64,000 nt of DNA from Planktosalinus lacus (GCF_014640155.1 NZ_BMGK01000006.1:1-64000), one strand, 5' to 3'; shown: positions 18,347 through 27,775, numbered from the stretch's first letter. The notes: a model not told the origin generated them from the letters alone. A program made the numbers and translations.

Positions 18347-18528
18347 GCCTACATTATTACAAATTTTGATAAACTCAACACGATCTCTTTAAAAAGGGTG
18401 AGTTCAAGGTGTAAAAGCGTGCCGTCTCAGTATAAAAGCTGATTGGCGGATTATTGATCACCTTAGTAGCCCTAAACCTGATTTAAGGAGTTTATACAAA
18501 TCAACGTTTTAATGTAGGCTTTTTTTTT
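18347..18528 (+). ncRNA. ssrS: 6S RNA (flavobacterial type)
   Basis: A 225-base gap between zapA and rny folds as one long hairpin. A perfect 10-bp terminal helix pairs GCCTACATTA (18347-18356) with TAATGTAGGC (18510-18519) and is followed by nine T residues as intrinsic terminator. Further in, TAAACTC pairs with GAGTTTA near the 3' side, and AAGGTG pairs with CACCTT around the central part, leaving open regions between as in the 6S bubble. Location between zapA and rny, length about 180 and fold fit the Rfam 6S-Flavo family as I remember it. 6S RNA binds the housekeeping RNA polymerase by mimicking an open promoter. Exact 5' end is inferred from the helix. Confidence 0.75.
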
Positions 18529-18545
18529 ATCTAAATTCAACCAAC

Positions 18546-20111
18546 ATGGATAGTTTATTTTTAATAATAGCAATTGGAGTAATAGGGATTGCATTGGGCT
18601 TTTTAATCGCTAAAATGATTGAAAAAAACAATGGTTCAAACCTTGTTAAATCTGCCAAAAAAACTGCTTCAAACATTCTGAGAGAAGCAAAATCAGAGGC
18701 AGAAACCATAAAAAAAGACAAAATACTTCAAGCGAAAGAAAAGTTCATCGAACTGAAATCTGAGCATGAAAAAGTGATTTTAAGCCGCGATAAAAAAATC
18801 GCTGAAGCTGAAAAAAGAATTCGTGACAAAGAATCACAAGTATCAAACGATCTAGCAAAAAACAAAAAACTAAATTCAGAACTTGAAGAACAAATCAAAG
18901 ATTATCAGGAAAAACTTGACTTTCTTGATAAAAAACAGACTGAAGTTGATAAACTCTATCGAAGTCAGATAGAGCAACTCGAAGTGATTTCTTCACTCTC
19001 GGCTCAGGATGCCAAAGCGCAACTTTTTGAAACCATTAAGGAAGAGGCCAAGACAGACGCAATGGCCTACATTCAAAATTCAGTTGAAGAGGCAAAGCTA
19101 ACCGCACAACAAGAAGCCAGAAAAATTGTCATCAATACCATTCAGCGTATTGGAACAGAAGAGGCCATTGAAAATACAGTTTCAGTTTTCAACCTTGAAA
19201 GTGATGATGTAAAAGGTCGTATCATTGGTCGTGAAGGCCGAAACATCAGAGCGCTGGAAGCAGCCACCGGTGTTGAAATCATTGTAGATGACACCCCTGA
19301 AGCCATCATTCTTTCTTGCTTTGATTCGGTGAGAAGGGAAATTGCACGCTTGTCACTCCACAAATTAGTAACTGATGGGAGAATTCACCCTGCACGTATT
19401 GAAGAGGTGGTTTCAAAAACAACCAAACAAATTGAAGAAGAAATTATTGAAGTAGGAAAACGCACCGTAATTGACCTCGGAATTCACGGCTTACATCCTG
19501 AACTTATTAAAATTGTGGGCCGAATGAAATACCGTTCTTCCTATGGTCAAAATCTTCTGCAACACTCAAGAGAAGTTGCCAAACTTTGTGGTGTGATGGC
19601 TGCAGAGCTTGGCCTCAATCCAAAACTCGCTAAACGTGCCGGACTATTGCACGATATTGGTAAAGTGCCCGATACTGAAACAGAAGTTCCTCACGCAATA
19701 CTGGGAATGCAATGGGCAGAAAAATATGGAGAAAAAACTGAAGTGTGTAATGCCATTGGAGCTCACCACGACGAAATTGAAATGACCAGCCTCTTGTCAC
19801 CCATCATTCAGGTGTGTGACGCCATCAGTGGCGCAAGGCCTGGAGCACGCAGACAAGTGCTGGATTCATATATTCAGCGCTTAAAAGACCTTGAGGACAT
19901 CGCCTTTGGCTTTAATGGTGTTAACAAGGCTTACGCTATCCAGGCAGGCAGAGAACTTCGCGTTATGGTGGAAAGCGAAAAGGTAAGCGACGAAAAAGCA
20001 GCTAGCCTTTCGTTTGAGATTTCACAAAAAATACAAACTGATATGACCTATCCCGGTCAGGTGAAAGTGACGGTCATCAGGGAGACGAGAGCTGTTAATA
20101 TTGCTAAATAA
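18546..20111 (+). CDS. rny: Ribonuclease Y
   Basis: A 521-residue membrane-anchored endoribonuclease that starts mRNA decay. Seen in order: one N-terminal transmembrane helix (about 3-22), a long charged coiled coil (about 30-200), a KH RNA-binding domain with [10 protein letters not shown] from 224, and an HD domain with HD at 369-370 ([12 protein letters not shown]) that binds the catalytic metals. Length equals the usual 510-520. It starts 17 bases after the 6S RNA T-run and ends at a strong terminator. Confidence 0.93.
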   Translation: MDSLFLIIAIGVIGIALGFLIAKMIEKNNGSNLVKSAKKTASNILREAKSEAETIKKDKILQAKEKFIELKSEHEKVILSRDKKIAEAEKRIRDKESQVSNDLAKNKKLNSELEEQIKDYQEKLDFLDKKQTEVDKLYRSQIEQLEVISSLSAQDAKAQLFETIKEEAKTDAMAYIQNSVEEAKLTAQQEARKIVINTIQRIGTEEAIENTVSVFNLESDDVKGRIIGREGRNIRALEAATGVEIIVDDTPEAIILSCFDSVRREIARLSLHKLVTDGRIHPARIEEVVSKTTKQIEEEIIEVGKRTVIDLGIHGLHPELIKIVGRMKYRSSYGQNLLQHSREVAKLCGVMAAELGLNPKLAKRAGLLHDIGKVPDTETEVPHAILGMQWAEKYGEKTEVCNAIGAHHDEIEMTSLLSPIIQVCDAISGARPGARRQVLDSYIQRLKDLEDIAFGFNGVNKAYAIQAGRELRVMVESEKVSDEKAASLSFEISQKIQTDMTYPGQVKVTVIRETRAVNIAK

Positions 20112-20114
20112 TAA

Positions 20115-20140
20115 AAAAATCCCGCTTAAGCGGGATTTTT
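20115..20140. terminator. Terminator after rny
   Basis: A perfect palindrome AAAAATCCCGC-TTAA-GCGGGATTTTT with A and T flanks, usable from both sides between the convergent rny and aldo/keto reductase genes. Confidence 0.9.
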
Positions 20141-20168
20141 TATTTATTGACTTTAATTGTTTGCTGTT

Positions 20169-21119
20169 TTATGATTCATCATAAATAGAGTCGTAACCCT
20201 TTTCAGGACATTCAAAAAACTTACCAGTAATAAATCGATAGTTTTTGTTTAACTTTTTAATGGCTTTCATATCTTCTTCGTCTAATTGAATACTGCTGGC
20301 TTTAAAGTTATTGATGATGTTTTCCTTGGTAGTTGATTTGGGAATCACTGCGGTTCCGCGCTCTGTTTGCCAGGCAATCAATATCTGAGCAGCACTAGCC
20401 AGATGCTTTTTGGCAATCGAAACTATTTCCGGAATTTCCATCAAATTGGGTTCATCATCCGCTTTCATTTGTTCAGAACGGTCACCTGAACCTAATGGCG
20501 AATATCCGGTAACCAGAATGTTTTGTGAAGTACAGTACTCCAAAAGTTCATCTTGTTGTAAATAAGGGTGCAACTCCACCTGATTCATTTCAGGAATTTG
20601 AGTGGCTGACTCAATCAATTTCTTTAAGTTGGAAATGTTGAAATTCGAAACACCAATGTGCTTCATCAAACCGTCTTTTTTTGCTTTTTCAAATTCTGCC
20701 CAAGTTTCAGAAAGCGGTACTTCATTGAGTGAATAATAATCGGCGGGCTTTTCAGGAAAACCAATTCCGGGTTTGAATGCCACAGGCCAGTGTATTAAAT
20801 ACAAATCAAGGTAATCGAGTTGCAGGTTTTTCAACGAGCTTTCAATTGCCGGAATCACATAGGCTTTTTGATGTGAATCATTCCACAATTTTGAAGTGAT
20901 AAACACGTCTTCTCTTAAAATGTTGCCTTCAGCAAAGACTTCTTGCAGCGCTTCTCCAATGTCTTTCTCATTTCCGTAAACTGCTGCTGTATCGATATGT
21001 CTGTATCCGGCATAAAGAGCGTCTTTAACAGCTTTTTTAACTTCGGCTCCTTTGGCTTTCCAGGTTCCTAAACCAATGGCGTGTACTGTATCCTTATTAG
21101 TAAATTTCAATGTTTTCAT
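20169..21119 (-). CDS. Aldo/keto reductase
   Basis: A 316-residue NAD(P)H-dependent oxidoreductase, (beta/alpha)8 barrel. The catalytic tetrad is complete: D43 and Y48 (DTAAVYGNE), K77 (ITSKLW) and H110 (LYLIHWP). IPKSTTKENI near the C-terminus fits the phosphate-binding site for NADP. The family reduces aldehydes and ketones widely; the sequence resembles alcohol/aldehyde reductase-type AKRs. It is a single gene between terminator and the TIGR02757 unit. Substrate unknown. Confidence 0.85.
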   Translation of the reverse strand: MKTLKFTNKDTVHAIGLGTWKAKGAEVKKAVKDALYAGYRHIDTAAVYGNEKDIGEALQEVFAEGNILREDVFITSKLWNDSHQKAYVIPAIESSLKNLQLDYLDLYLIHWPVAFKPGIGFPEKPADYYSLNEVPLSETWAEFEKAKKDGLMKHIGVSNFNISNLKKLIESATQIPEMNQVELHPYLQQDELLEYCTSQNILVTGYSPLGSGDRSEQMKADDEPNLMEIPEIVSIAKKHLASAAQILIAWQTERGTAVIPKSTTKENIINNFKASSIQLDEEDMKAIKKLNKNYRFITGKFFECPEKGYDSIYDES

Positions 21120-21200
21120 AGTCTTGTAATTTTGATTCTATGAAAGATACAAAATGCAAAAGCCTGTTGAAAATCTTCGGTTGACTTTAGGAAAAGTTTA

Positions 21201-21977
21201 TCACTTAAAGTTTTCAAAAACACCCAGGCCAAACAAGGCAAAGTCATATTTCACAGGATCTACAGGATCTAGTTTACGTAAAGAGGAATCAAGCTCCAGT
21301 AATGCTTTGGCGTCGTTTTGCTTTCGCGAAAGCAATCCCAAACTGCGGGCTACATTTCCACTATGCACATCAAGCGGGCAAGAGAGCAGGGCAGGGTCTA
21401 GGGTTTTCCAGATTCCAAAATCCACACCGGTTGTGTCATTTCTCACCATCCACCTTAAAAACATGTTGATGCGCTTAGCCGCAGAATTTTTAAGTGGGTC
21501 TGAAACATGCTTCATCGTTCTTTCAGGGTGGGGGATGCTAAAAAAAATCTTTTTAAATGAATGAATGGCCGGTTGTATGCTGCTTTTTGTGGCGTTTTTT
21601 TTAAAAACAGACTCCAGTCCACCATGATTTTCGTAAATGTTTTTAAGTGAGTGGATAAAAAACTGTAAATCGATTCCGTTAAAGGTACGATGGACAAAGC
21701 GTAGAAGTCTATCAAGGTCATGTTCACGGTGATTGATGACAAAATCGTGTGGTGCATTTCCCAAGAGTTCAGCTATTTTATTGCCACTATTGATAATGCT
21801 TTTTCTGTTTCCCCAGGCAATGGTAGCTACTAAAAATGCGATAATTTCTATGTCTTCCTTTACTGTAAACCGATGTGGAATCTGAATGGGATCACTCTCA
21901 ATAAATTTTGGTGAATTGTAGAGTTGCACCTTTTCATCAAGAAATTCTTTAAGCTCAGCTTGGTTTATTTTTTCCAT
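21201..21977 (-). CDS. TIGR02757 / DUF2400 family protein
   Basis: A 258-residue protein starting MEKINQAELKEFLDEK; a longer frame to 22007 would overlap the upstream ABC gene. Typical stretches are DPIQIPHRF, AWGNRKSIINSG, KRINMFLRWMVRNDTTGVDFG, and CPLDVHSGNVARSLGLL near the C-terminus, all of which I associate with TIGR02757. The helical, HhH-GPD-like C-terminal pattern hints at a DNA-glycosylase-related fold, but function is unproven. It follows the LolD-like ATPase gene by 7 bases. Confidence 0.75.
   Translation of the reverse strand: MEKINQAELKEFLDEKVQLYNSPKFIESDPIQIPHRFTVKEDIEIIAFLVATIAWGNRKSIINSGNKIAELLGNAPHDFVINHREHDLDRLLRFVHRTFNGIDLQFFIHSLKNIYENHGGLESVFKKNATKSSIQPAIHSFKKIFFSIPHPERTMKHVSDPLKNSAAKRINMFLRWMVRNDTTGVDFGIWKTLDPALLSCPLDVHSGNVARSLGLLSRKQNDAKALLELDSSLRKLDPVDPVKYDFALFGLGVFENFK
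21320..21333. repeat. Palindrome GCTTTCGCGAAAGC
   Basis: A perfect 14-base palindrome inside the TIGR02757 gene. I recall this word as highly iterated in some marine Flavobacteriaceae genomes, but it occurs as a full copy only once here. Confidence 0.5.
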
Positions 21978-21984
21978 CACACCA

Positions 21985-22644
21985 TTAAGAGACAATCTTA
22001 CCGTCACTCATCACCAGCTTTCGGTCTGCCATATCAGCAAATTCTTCATTATGAGTCACAATAACAAATGTTTGGTTAAACTCATCACGTAGTTTAAAGA
22101 ATAAAGAATGTAAACTGTCAGCACTTGCACTGTCTAAATTACCGCTGGGTTCATCTGCAAAAATAATTAAGGGGTCGTTGATCAATGCTCTTGCAACCGC
22201 CACACGTTGTTGCTCACCTCCTGAAAGTTCATTGGGTTTGTGATGATATCGGTGTGAAAGCCCTAAAAAATCAAGTAGTTTTTTTGCTTTTTCCTCTGCT
22301 TTCTTTTTAGGAATATTTTTGATAAATGCAGGAATACAAACATTTTCAACAGCACTAAATTCAGGTAATAATTGATGAAATTGAAATATAAAGCCAATAT
22401 TTTTATTTCTAAAGGCTGCCAGTTCCTTATCTGATAATTTTAAAATATTGGTGTTATGAATCAATAAGTCACCTGATTCTGCAGCAGGATTGTCAAGTGT
22501 TCCCAAAATATGTAGTAGCGTAGTTTTTCCTGCTCCTGATGCACCTACAATAGAAACTACTTCACCACTTTTAATGTGGAGAGAAACACCTTTTAAAACG
22601 TGTAAATCCCCATAATATTTATGTATGTTTTCAGCGTGTATCAT
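21985..22644 (-). CDS. LolD/MacB-type ABC transporter ATP-binding protein
   Basis: A 219-residue ABC ATPase with Walker A GASGAGKT (34-41), Q-loop [11 protein letters not shown], signature [15 protein letters not shown], Walker B IIFADEP and a switch His in IVTHN. Sequence and size match the LolD/MacB/FtsE branch, which drives lipoprotein release or envelope export with FtsX-fold permeases. No permease gene is nearby, as is common for LolD in Bacteroidota. It heads a two-gene unit with the TIGR02757 protein. Confidence 0.85.
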   Translation of the reverse strand: MIHAENIHKYYGDLHVLKGVSLHIKSGEVVSIVGASGAGKTTLLHILGTLDNPAAESGDLLIHNTNILKLSDKELAAFRNKNIGFIFQFHQLLPEFSAVENVCIPAFIKNIPKKKAEEKAKKLLDFLGLSHRYHHKPNELSGGEQQRVAVARALINDPLIIFADEPSGNLDSASADSLHSLFFKLRDEFNQTFVIVTHNEEFADMADRKLVMSDGKIVS

Positions 22645-22779
22645 ATCACTTTATTGTGAGTTGTGAAAGTAAGTATTTGTGCTGATAAATACAATCGATT
22701 CAGCTAAAGAGTGTGTTTATTTTTGGAATTAGTATATTAACGAAAAGTTAATTGAATCTATTAATGTTTAAAACTACAC

Positions 22780-22787
22780 TACATTTG
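22780..22787 (+). promoter_or_regulatory. -7 box TACATTTG of msrA
   Basis: A full TAnnTTTG match, 16 bases before the msrA ATG. An ATTG at 22751-22754 is too far for a standard -33, so only the -7 box is supported. Confidence 0.45.
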
Positions 22788-22803
22788 TTAAACAATATTA
22801 TTT

Positions 22804-23361
22804 ATGAATAAATCAGATACAGAACTTGCAACCTTTGCCGGTGGGTGTTTTTGGTGTACCGAGGCAGTTTTTCAACGTTTAAGAGGTGTGCTGAAAGTAA
22901 TTCCAGGCTATATTGGCGGTTCAATTAAAAACCCGGCATACAGAGAAGTATGCTCTGGAAAAACGGGACATGCAGAGGCAATCCAGATAAGTTATATCCC
23001 TTCAGTAATTACTTTTGAGGAGCTGCTTGAAGTCTTTTTTGCAACACACAATCCCACTACACTCAATCAACAAGGGAATGATAAGGGTACCCAATATCGA
23101 AGTGCTATTTTTTATCATTCGGAAACACAAAAAAATGCTGCTAAAAAAATGATTTCCTTACTGGACAAGTCATCTGCTTTTGAAAAACCCATTGTTACAG
23201 AAGTATCTGCTGCAACTCCTTTCTACAAAGCCGAAGATGACCATTTGGACTATTATAACCGAAATCAGAATCAAATATATTGCCAAATGGTGATTGCTCC
23301 CAAAGTTCAAAAAGTAACTGACTATTTTAAAGAAAAAACAAATTCAAACTATGAAGACTAA
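22804..23361 (+). CDS. msrA: Peptide-methionine (S)-S-oxide reductase MsrA
   Basis: A 185-residue MsrA, cytoplasmic (no signal). The active site GCFWCTE has catalytic C15, with C18 next to it; [18 protein letters not shown] and the C-terminal region match the family. It reduces the S form of methionine sulfoxide. The stop overlaps the folE start by 11 bases, so both are coupled. Two MsrB genes lie elsewhere in this window (48.5-49.4 kb). Confidence 0.92.
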   Translation: MNKSDTELATFAGGCFWCTEAVFQRLRGVLKVIPGYIGGSIKNPAYREVCSGKTGHAEAIQISYIPSVITFEELLEVFFATHNPTTLNQQGNDKGTQYRSAIFYHSETQKNAAKKMISLLDKSSAFEKPIVTEVSAATPFYKAEDDHLDYYNRNQNQIYCQMVIAPKVQKVTDYFKEKTNSNYED

Positions 23362-23938
23362 TATTCAAGATATAAGCAATGAGCACATTACAAAAGGGTT
23401 GATGGATAGTTACAGCCAGATCCTCACGGGACTAGGAGAAGACATTACCCGAGAAGGAATTGTAAAAACCCCCGAACGGGCTGCCAAGGCCATGCGGTAT
23501 TTAACTCAGGGTTATCACCAGGATGCCGCTCAAATACTAAAAGGAGCGATGTTTAAGGAGACTTATGAAAATATGGTGATTGTAAAAGATATTGAATTGT
23601 ATTCATTATGTGAACACCATTTGTTACCTTTCTTTGGTAAAGCACATATTGCATACATACCCAATGGTCATATTGTGGGACTGAGCAAGCTGCCACGTGT
23701 GGTTGATGTTTTTGCACGTCGATTGCAGGTTCAGGAACGCATGACCAAGGAAATTTTGGATTGCATCAACAATACGCTCCAACCCAAAGGGGTTGCGGTG
23801 GTTATTGAAGCGGCACATATGTGTATGATGATGCGTGGTGTGCAGAAGCAAAATTCAGTTACAACTACATCAGGTTTTAGAGGGGCATTTGAAAAAATTG
23901 AAACCCGCAATGAGTTTTTAAAGCTCATCGAGAAGTAA
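23351..23938 (+). CDS. folE: GTP cyclohydrolase I
   Basis: A 195-residue FolE: GTP to 7,8-dihydroneopterin triphosphate, first step to folate, biopterin or queuosine-type pterins. Zinc ligands C87 and H90 (LCEHHLLPF) and C158 (HMCMMMRG) are all present, with the substrate loop [13 protein letters not shown]. The start is 11 bases inside msrA. Pairing with msrA is probably simple co-expression. Confidence 0.93.
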   Translation: MKTNIQDISNEHITKGLMDSYSQILTGLGEDITREGIVKTPERAAKAMRYLTQGYHQDAAQILKGAMFKETYENMVIVKDIELYSLCEHHLLPFFGKAHIAYIPNGHIVGLSKLPRVVDVFARRLQVQERMTKEILDCINNTLQPKGVAVVIEAAHMCMMMRGVQKQNSVTTTSGFRGAFEKIETRNEFLKLIEK

Positions 23939-23987
23939 GACAATTTTTGGAACATTTGTTGCGTTTTAGAATATAAAACGACCTTGA

Positions 23988-24290
23988 ATGACTGAAAAAA
24001 ACAAACTGCTTTTAAAAGGTATTGCCTATGATCTCATTGGCATGGTGTCCTATTTGTTTCCGGGTATCGGACCTTTCATTGATCTTATTTGGGCTCCTTT
24101 TGCGGCTACACAGATGAACAAAATGTACCAGGGTAAAAAAGGAAAAGTAGCGGCAGTAATTGTTTTTCTGGAAGAACTATCACCGGGTTTGGATTTGATT
24201 CCCACTTTTACGCTCATCTGGATATATACCTATGTCTGGAAAAAAAATAAATCTATTAAAGAGCCGTTGGAAGTAGAAATTGTAGAATAA
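23988..24290 (+). CDS. Small membrane protein, unknown function
   Basis: A 100-residue protein with two or three hydrophobic segments (about 10-38, 54-70 and 70-88) and a Lys-rich loop NKMYQGKKGKV between. Motifs VSYLFPGIGPFIDLIWAP and SPGLDLIPTF look conserved-type. I recognise the pattern from flavobacterial hypothetical proteins but know no function. It lies 49 bases after folE and just before a strong terminator, so it may be the last gene of the msrA-folE operon. Confidence 0.65.
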   Translation: MTEKNKLLLKGIAYDLIGMVSYLFPGIGPFIDLIWAPFAATQMNKMYQGKKGKVAAVIVFLEELSPGLDLIPTFTLIWIYTYVWKKNKSIKEPLEVEIVE

Positions 24291-24326
24291 AAAAAGCTGT
24301 CAAATCAATTAATTTGACAGCTTTTT
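24291..24326. terminator. Bidirectional terminator
   Basis: A perfect 15-bp stem (24291-24305 with 24312-24326) with a 6-base loop and A/T flanks, between the convergent small membrane protein gene and the lipoprotein gene. Confidence 0.9.
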
Positions 24327-24346
24327 AGTTTTATAAAGTACTAAGT

Positions 24347-24913
24347 TTACTGAATTGTCAATGGAAATCCAGCTGAGATATCAGTCTCTCCATCAGCATT
24401 GGTAATGTCACCATTACTTACACCCTCAGCTTCCTTATTGGGCTCGTGTCTTAAAATGATGGTAAAATCACCTGCACTTGCGGCACCTGTTTCAAAGCTA
24501 AAGCTTAAGCCCAACGGGTTTCCATTGCTATCAGAATCTTCATAAGTAATGTTTGTAATATTCAGAGTATTACTTACTTGATAGAAAAACTGATGTTCCT
24601 CAGCTTCTTCTAATATTTCTTCAGTAATGTTTTCTGCTGGATTGACCAATTCATTCAAAAGGGTCAAACTTCCGGTATATACCGTCCCGGCCATCAAAGG
24701 GCCGCTAACGGTTACAACGGGGTCAGTAGGACCCTCAGGGTCTAAGTCTTTGTATTCCATTGTAATGGTTGAACCACCACCTACAAGAGTGACTTGAAGG
24801 GTTGTGATAACTTCTTCCTCTAGTATCGGCTCTATGTTATCGTCATCACTAGAGCAGGAAGTTAAAAACAGTGTAGTTATAAATAATAAACTCGTTAATT
24901 TTAAATTTTTCAT
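24347..24913 (-). CDS. Lipoprotein of the metal receptor locus
   Basis: A 188-residue lipoprotein with lipobox LTSC (Cys20) followed by an acidic SSDDDNIEP stretch. The mature part is acidic and beta-rich, with EEAEEHQFFYQV and ILRHEPNKEAEGVSNGD. I recall such proteins in Flavobacteria, annotated as type 1 periplasmic-binding-fold superfamily proteins, directly downstream of a ZnuD-like receptor. The Glu/His clusters would suit a surface or periplasmic metal-binding helper. It follows the TonB receptor gene by 18 bases, so it is cotranscribed. Function is inferred from context only. Confidence 0.7.
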   Translation of the reverse strand: MKNLKLTSLLFITTLFLTSCSSDDDNIEPILEEEVITTLQVTLVGGGSTITMEYKDLDPEGPTDPVVTVSGPLMAGTVYTGSLTLLNELVNPAENITEEILEEAEEHQFFYQVSNTLNITNITYEDSDSNGNPLGLSFSFETGAASAGDFTIILRHEPNKEAEGVSNGDITNADGETDISAGFPLTIQ

Positions 24914-24931
24914 TGTTAATTTTATAAATGG

Positions 24932-27325
24932 TTAATAATTAATTTTTACTCTTAAAACTATATTTCTCCCTAAATTGTCTGCAAAATAGCGCAGTCTATT
25001 GAGGTAATCTCTGTACTCAGTATTAAACAAATTATAAATACTCAATCCCATCGCCAGTGTTGACTTTCTGGAAAGATCAAAACGGGTGTCTACTCTGAAA
25101 TGCATTAAATGATAAGCTTCGGGTGGTGTGCTAACATCAATAATTTCATTAGTTTGGCTAATGGGCAAATAAATTTCCGGATTGGTATCTGGATACTCAT
25201 TTTGGCGAAATACCAAATTGCTTTCCAGCGCAAGTTTGAGGTGATTCAATTCTTCATTCTTGTACTCCAAAGTGGTGCTTAAATTAGCTGGAGTCATAAG
25301 GATCAAGGGATTTTCATCCTTGTTTTCATAACCCTTAACCAAAGCAAACTTCGAAAACATATCAAAATGCCGTGAAATCTGATAATTGGCGTCAATATCA
25401 AAGCCGAATAAATAGGCATCTTTTTGACGAAATTCCCAAACCTGATATCCACCTCTTATGGTTTGCTCCACACCGGTAGGCTCTATTAACAAAAAATCAT
25501 TAACCTTATTTAAGAAAGGACTGAAGTTAAACTGAAACCTACCTGCTTTTTTATGAAGGGAAACGGCCACTTTATGAGCTACTTCCTGTTGAAACCGTAA
25601 ATCGCCAATTTCAATTCTAGCGGCAGAGTGGTGCAGCCCTTCGCTAAACAGCTCAGAAGGATTCGGTCCGCGTGTAGCAAGTGAATAGTTTGTGAAAATT
25701 TCAAATTGCTCAGACAATGTGTGGGTAAACCCTAGTGTTCCTGAGAAATTATGAAAATCAAATACCGGATTTGTCAATACCTGTGTTCCAAAATCTTCTA
25801 CAAAAAAATTAGCAAATTCCACATCATAGCCTCTGTTTTCCCATAGTGATGTTCGGTAGAATTTTTTGGCATCTAAATGATTGTAATCATAGCGAACACC
25901 GGCTTCCAGTTTCCAATTGTCATTTAAAGTATAGTTTCCCAAGGCGTAAACACCTAAATCATATTTGTCATAGTCCGGAATCAAACGTCTCACACCGGTA
26001 TCAGGATTGGCAAAATTGTTTTGGTATCGCATCATCACACCCACATTTCCTTTAATATCTGTATGGGCATCATAGCTCAAGTCGGTGGAAAAAGTATGGG
26101 TTGTCAATTCTAAATCCACTGCAGCCTGATCACCCCTGCCGCCGCGTCGCACATCATATTCAAAACGGTTGTTAAATTGAAAGTCGTATTGAGCTTCCAG
26201 CTTTCCAAAATTACTGATGCGCATAAAGCCTTTTGCTTTCGCCAAATGATGTGTAACCTCCTGTTTGGGATTCTCAATAGAATAGGTGAAATCTTCTATT
26301 ACAGAGGGCTCCTCATTTTGAATCGCAAAAAATAAATCTTCAGCATTGCCAAGATGAGAGGCTTTTAGGATGCCTGTTTCTGAGTCAAAAAAGGAATAAT
26401 AACCTTCAAAACCATATGTGAATTTGTTAAGTCCAAAACGAACTGAAAAAGCCTTTTCAAACTGACCTGTATTACTTAAAACATAGTTGGGGGCTTCAAA
26501 ATCACCAAACCGCTTCAAAGTTCCCTGAACGTGTCCATACCAACCAACAGCTGTTGTTTTACTCAAAGAGCTACTTAGAGTTCCGCCACGACCATTTGAG
26601 GCACCCGTTAAGATTGTACTTCCAAAAAGACTGTCTTTGCGTATTACCCTATCGGGCTCAACCAATACAATTCCTCCCACAGCATCACCACCATACTGAA
26701 GAGCAGAAGCGCCTTTAATAAGAGCAATACTTCCGGCACTGTTTAAATCTACATTCGGTGCGTGTTCTACGCCCCAGTCCTGATCCTGCATTCTAACACC
26801 ATTGTTCATTATCAATACCCTGCTACTATGTAAGCCTTGAATAACAGGTTTTACAACAGTATTTCCAGAGTTTAAAGTGGAAACGCCAGACAGCAATTTG
26901 AGGGCATCACCCAGTGAAGTGTGGCTCAAATCGTCTAATGCATCCTTCTCTAGACGGCTCTCTAATTGTGAGCTAACATAGTCAATCGCTGCACTTCCTT
27001 TTACTGTTACCTGATCGAGTGTCTCCAAGTGGTGCTCCATCTGTATAATATAAGTGCCAACATAAGGAACAGTTACTGTTTTGGATACTGTAGAGCACTC
27101 AGGGTGAGATATCTGCAGGTTGTATGTTTCATCACAGAGGTTGTCTATGGTAAAATAACCATCCACATCAGTTTGAGCATATTTTTCAACACCACCGACT
27201 ATAATTACAGCGCCCGATAACGGACTTCCATCGTGGAAATCAACAACACGCCCATGGAGTTCTTGCTCACAATTTTGTGAATGGACTAAACCACCAATTA
27301 ATAAGAATATGATAATAAATCGCAT
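24932..27325 (-). CDS. TonB-dependent receptor, ZnuD-like (probable zinc uptake)
   Basis: A 797-residue outer-membrane receptor. A signal peptide (to about 16) precedes a carboxypeptidase-like domain (ELHGRVVDFHDGSPLSG), a plug (SLGDALKLLSGVSTLNSG, GLHSSRVLIMNNGVRMQDQ, EHAPNVDLNSAGSIALIKG) and the barrel. The plug wording and the barrel motif TRGPNPSELFSEGLHHS (about 550-567), followed by IEIGDLRFQQE, resemble ZnuD, the zinc receptor of Neisseria and Acinetobacter. It sits between a His-rich exported peptide and an acidic lipoprotein. Copper or heme remain possible. Confidence 0.8.
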   Translation of the reverse strand: MRFIIIFLLIGGLVHSQNCEQELHGRVVDFHDGSPLSGAVIIVGGVEKYAQTDVDGYFTIDNLCDETYNLQISHPECSTVSKTVTVPYVGTYIIQMEHHLETLDQVTVKGSAAIDYVSSQLESRLEKDALDDLSHTSLGDALKLLSGVSTLNSGNTVVKPVIQGLHSSRVLIMNNGVRMQDQDWGVEHAPNVDLNSAGSIALIKGASALQYGGDAVGGIVLVEPDRVIRKDSLFGSTILTGASNGRGGTLSSSLSKTTAVGWYGHVQGTLKRFGDFEAPNYVLSNTGQFEKAFSVRFGLNKFTYGFEGYYSFFDSETGILKASHLGNAEDLFFAIQNEEPSVIEDFTYSIENPKQEVTHHLAKAKGFMRISNFGKLEAQYDFQFNNRFEYDVRRGGRGDQAAVDLELTTHTFSTDLSYDAHTDIKGNVGVMMRYQNNFANPDTGVRRLIPDYDKYDLGVYALGNYTLNDNWKLEAGVRYDYNHLDAKKFYRTSLWENRGYDVEFANFFVEDFGTQVLTNPVFDFHNFSGTLGFTHTLSEQFEIFTNYSLATRGPNPSELFSEGLHHSAARIEIGDLRFQQEVAHKVAVSLHKKAGRFQFNFSPFLNKVNDFLLIEPTGVEQTIRGGYQVWEFRQKDAYLFGFDIDANYQISRHFDMFSKFALVKGYENKDENPLILMTPANLSTTLEYKNEELNHLKLALESNLVFRQNEYPDTNPEIYLPISQTNEIIDVSTPPEAYHLMHFRVDTRFDLSRKSTLAMGLSIYNLFNTEYRDYLNRLRYFADNLGRNIVLRVKINY

Positions 27326-27390
27326 AAATTAAATTGTTCCCCTTTACTAAAAGAGATAGATAAAACAATTGTGATAAAAATAAATCAGAT

Positions 27391-27720
27391 TTATGCGTTT
27401 ACAGGAGGCCCTCTTAAGTGTGGAGTTATAAAAAAAGAATTAAAATAATAATCCTCAATAGAAGGAAATATAGATTTAAAATTTAGAGATTGTTGTTCTT
27501 CTGATTCAAAAATAAATAAATGAAAAACTGTACTGAGCTGAAAGTCAAACAGGTCACATTCTAATTCTTGTTGATGAAAATGAGTAGTTCCGGTCTCTGT
27601 ACAATGTATGTGATTGTTGTGAGCAATCAAATGCAAGGCCTCAGTAGTAAAAGGCAACAACAGAGCAATTGTAAGTAGTAATGCGGTTACTTTGAAATTT
27701 AAACCCTGCTTGGTTTTCAT
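27391..27720 (-). CDS. Small His-rich exported protein of the metal locus
   Basis: A 109-residue protein with a signal-like hydrophobic N-terminus (about 10-29, ALLLTIALLLPFTTEA) followed at once by LIAHNNHIHCTETGTTHFHQ, with six His and one Cys in about 20 residues, then QELECDLFDF. It ends in HLRGPPVNA; an RGPP tail recalls small DUF2946-type metal-related proteins. It lies 65 bases upstream of the ZnuD-like receptor on the same strand. I suggest a metal-binding or metal-sensing periplasmic peptide; there is no direct proof. Confidence 0.65.
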   Translation of the reverse strand: MKTKQGLNFKVTALLLTIALLLPFTTEALHLIAHNNHIHCTETGTTHFHQQELECDLFDFQLSTVFHLFIFESEEQQSLNFKSIFPSIEDYYFNSFFITPHLRGPPVNA

Positions 27721-27775
27721 ATAATCTTAAAATTCAATATTCAATAAAATATTAAGTGTATTTTTGTAGTGTTTT

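Noticed and set aside
21154-21564. 136-residue plus-strand frame
   Set aside because: Antisense to the TIGR02757 protein; low-complexity Ser-rich start.
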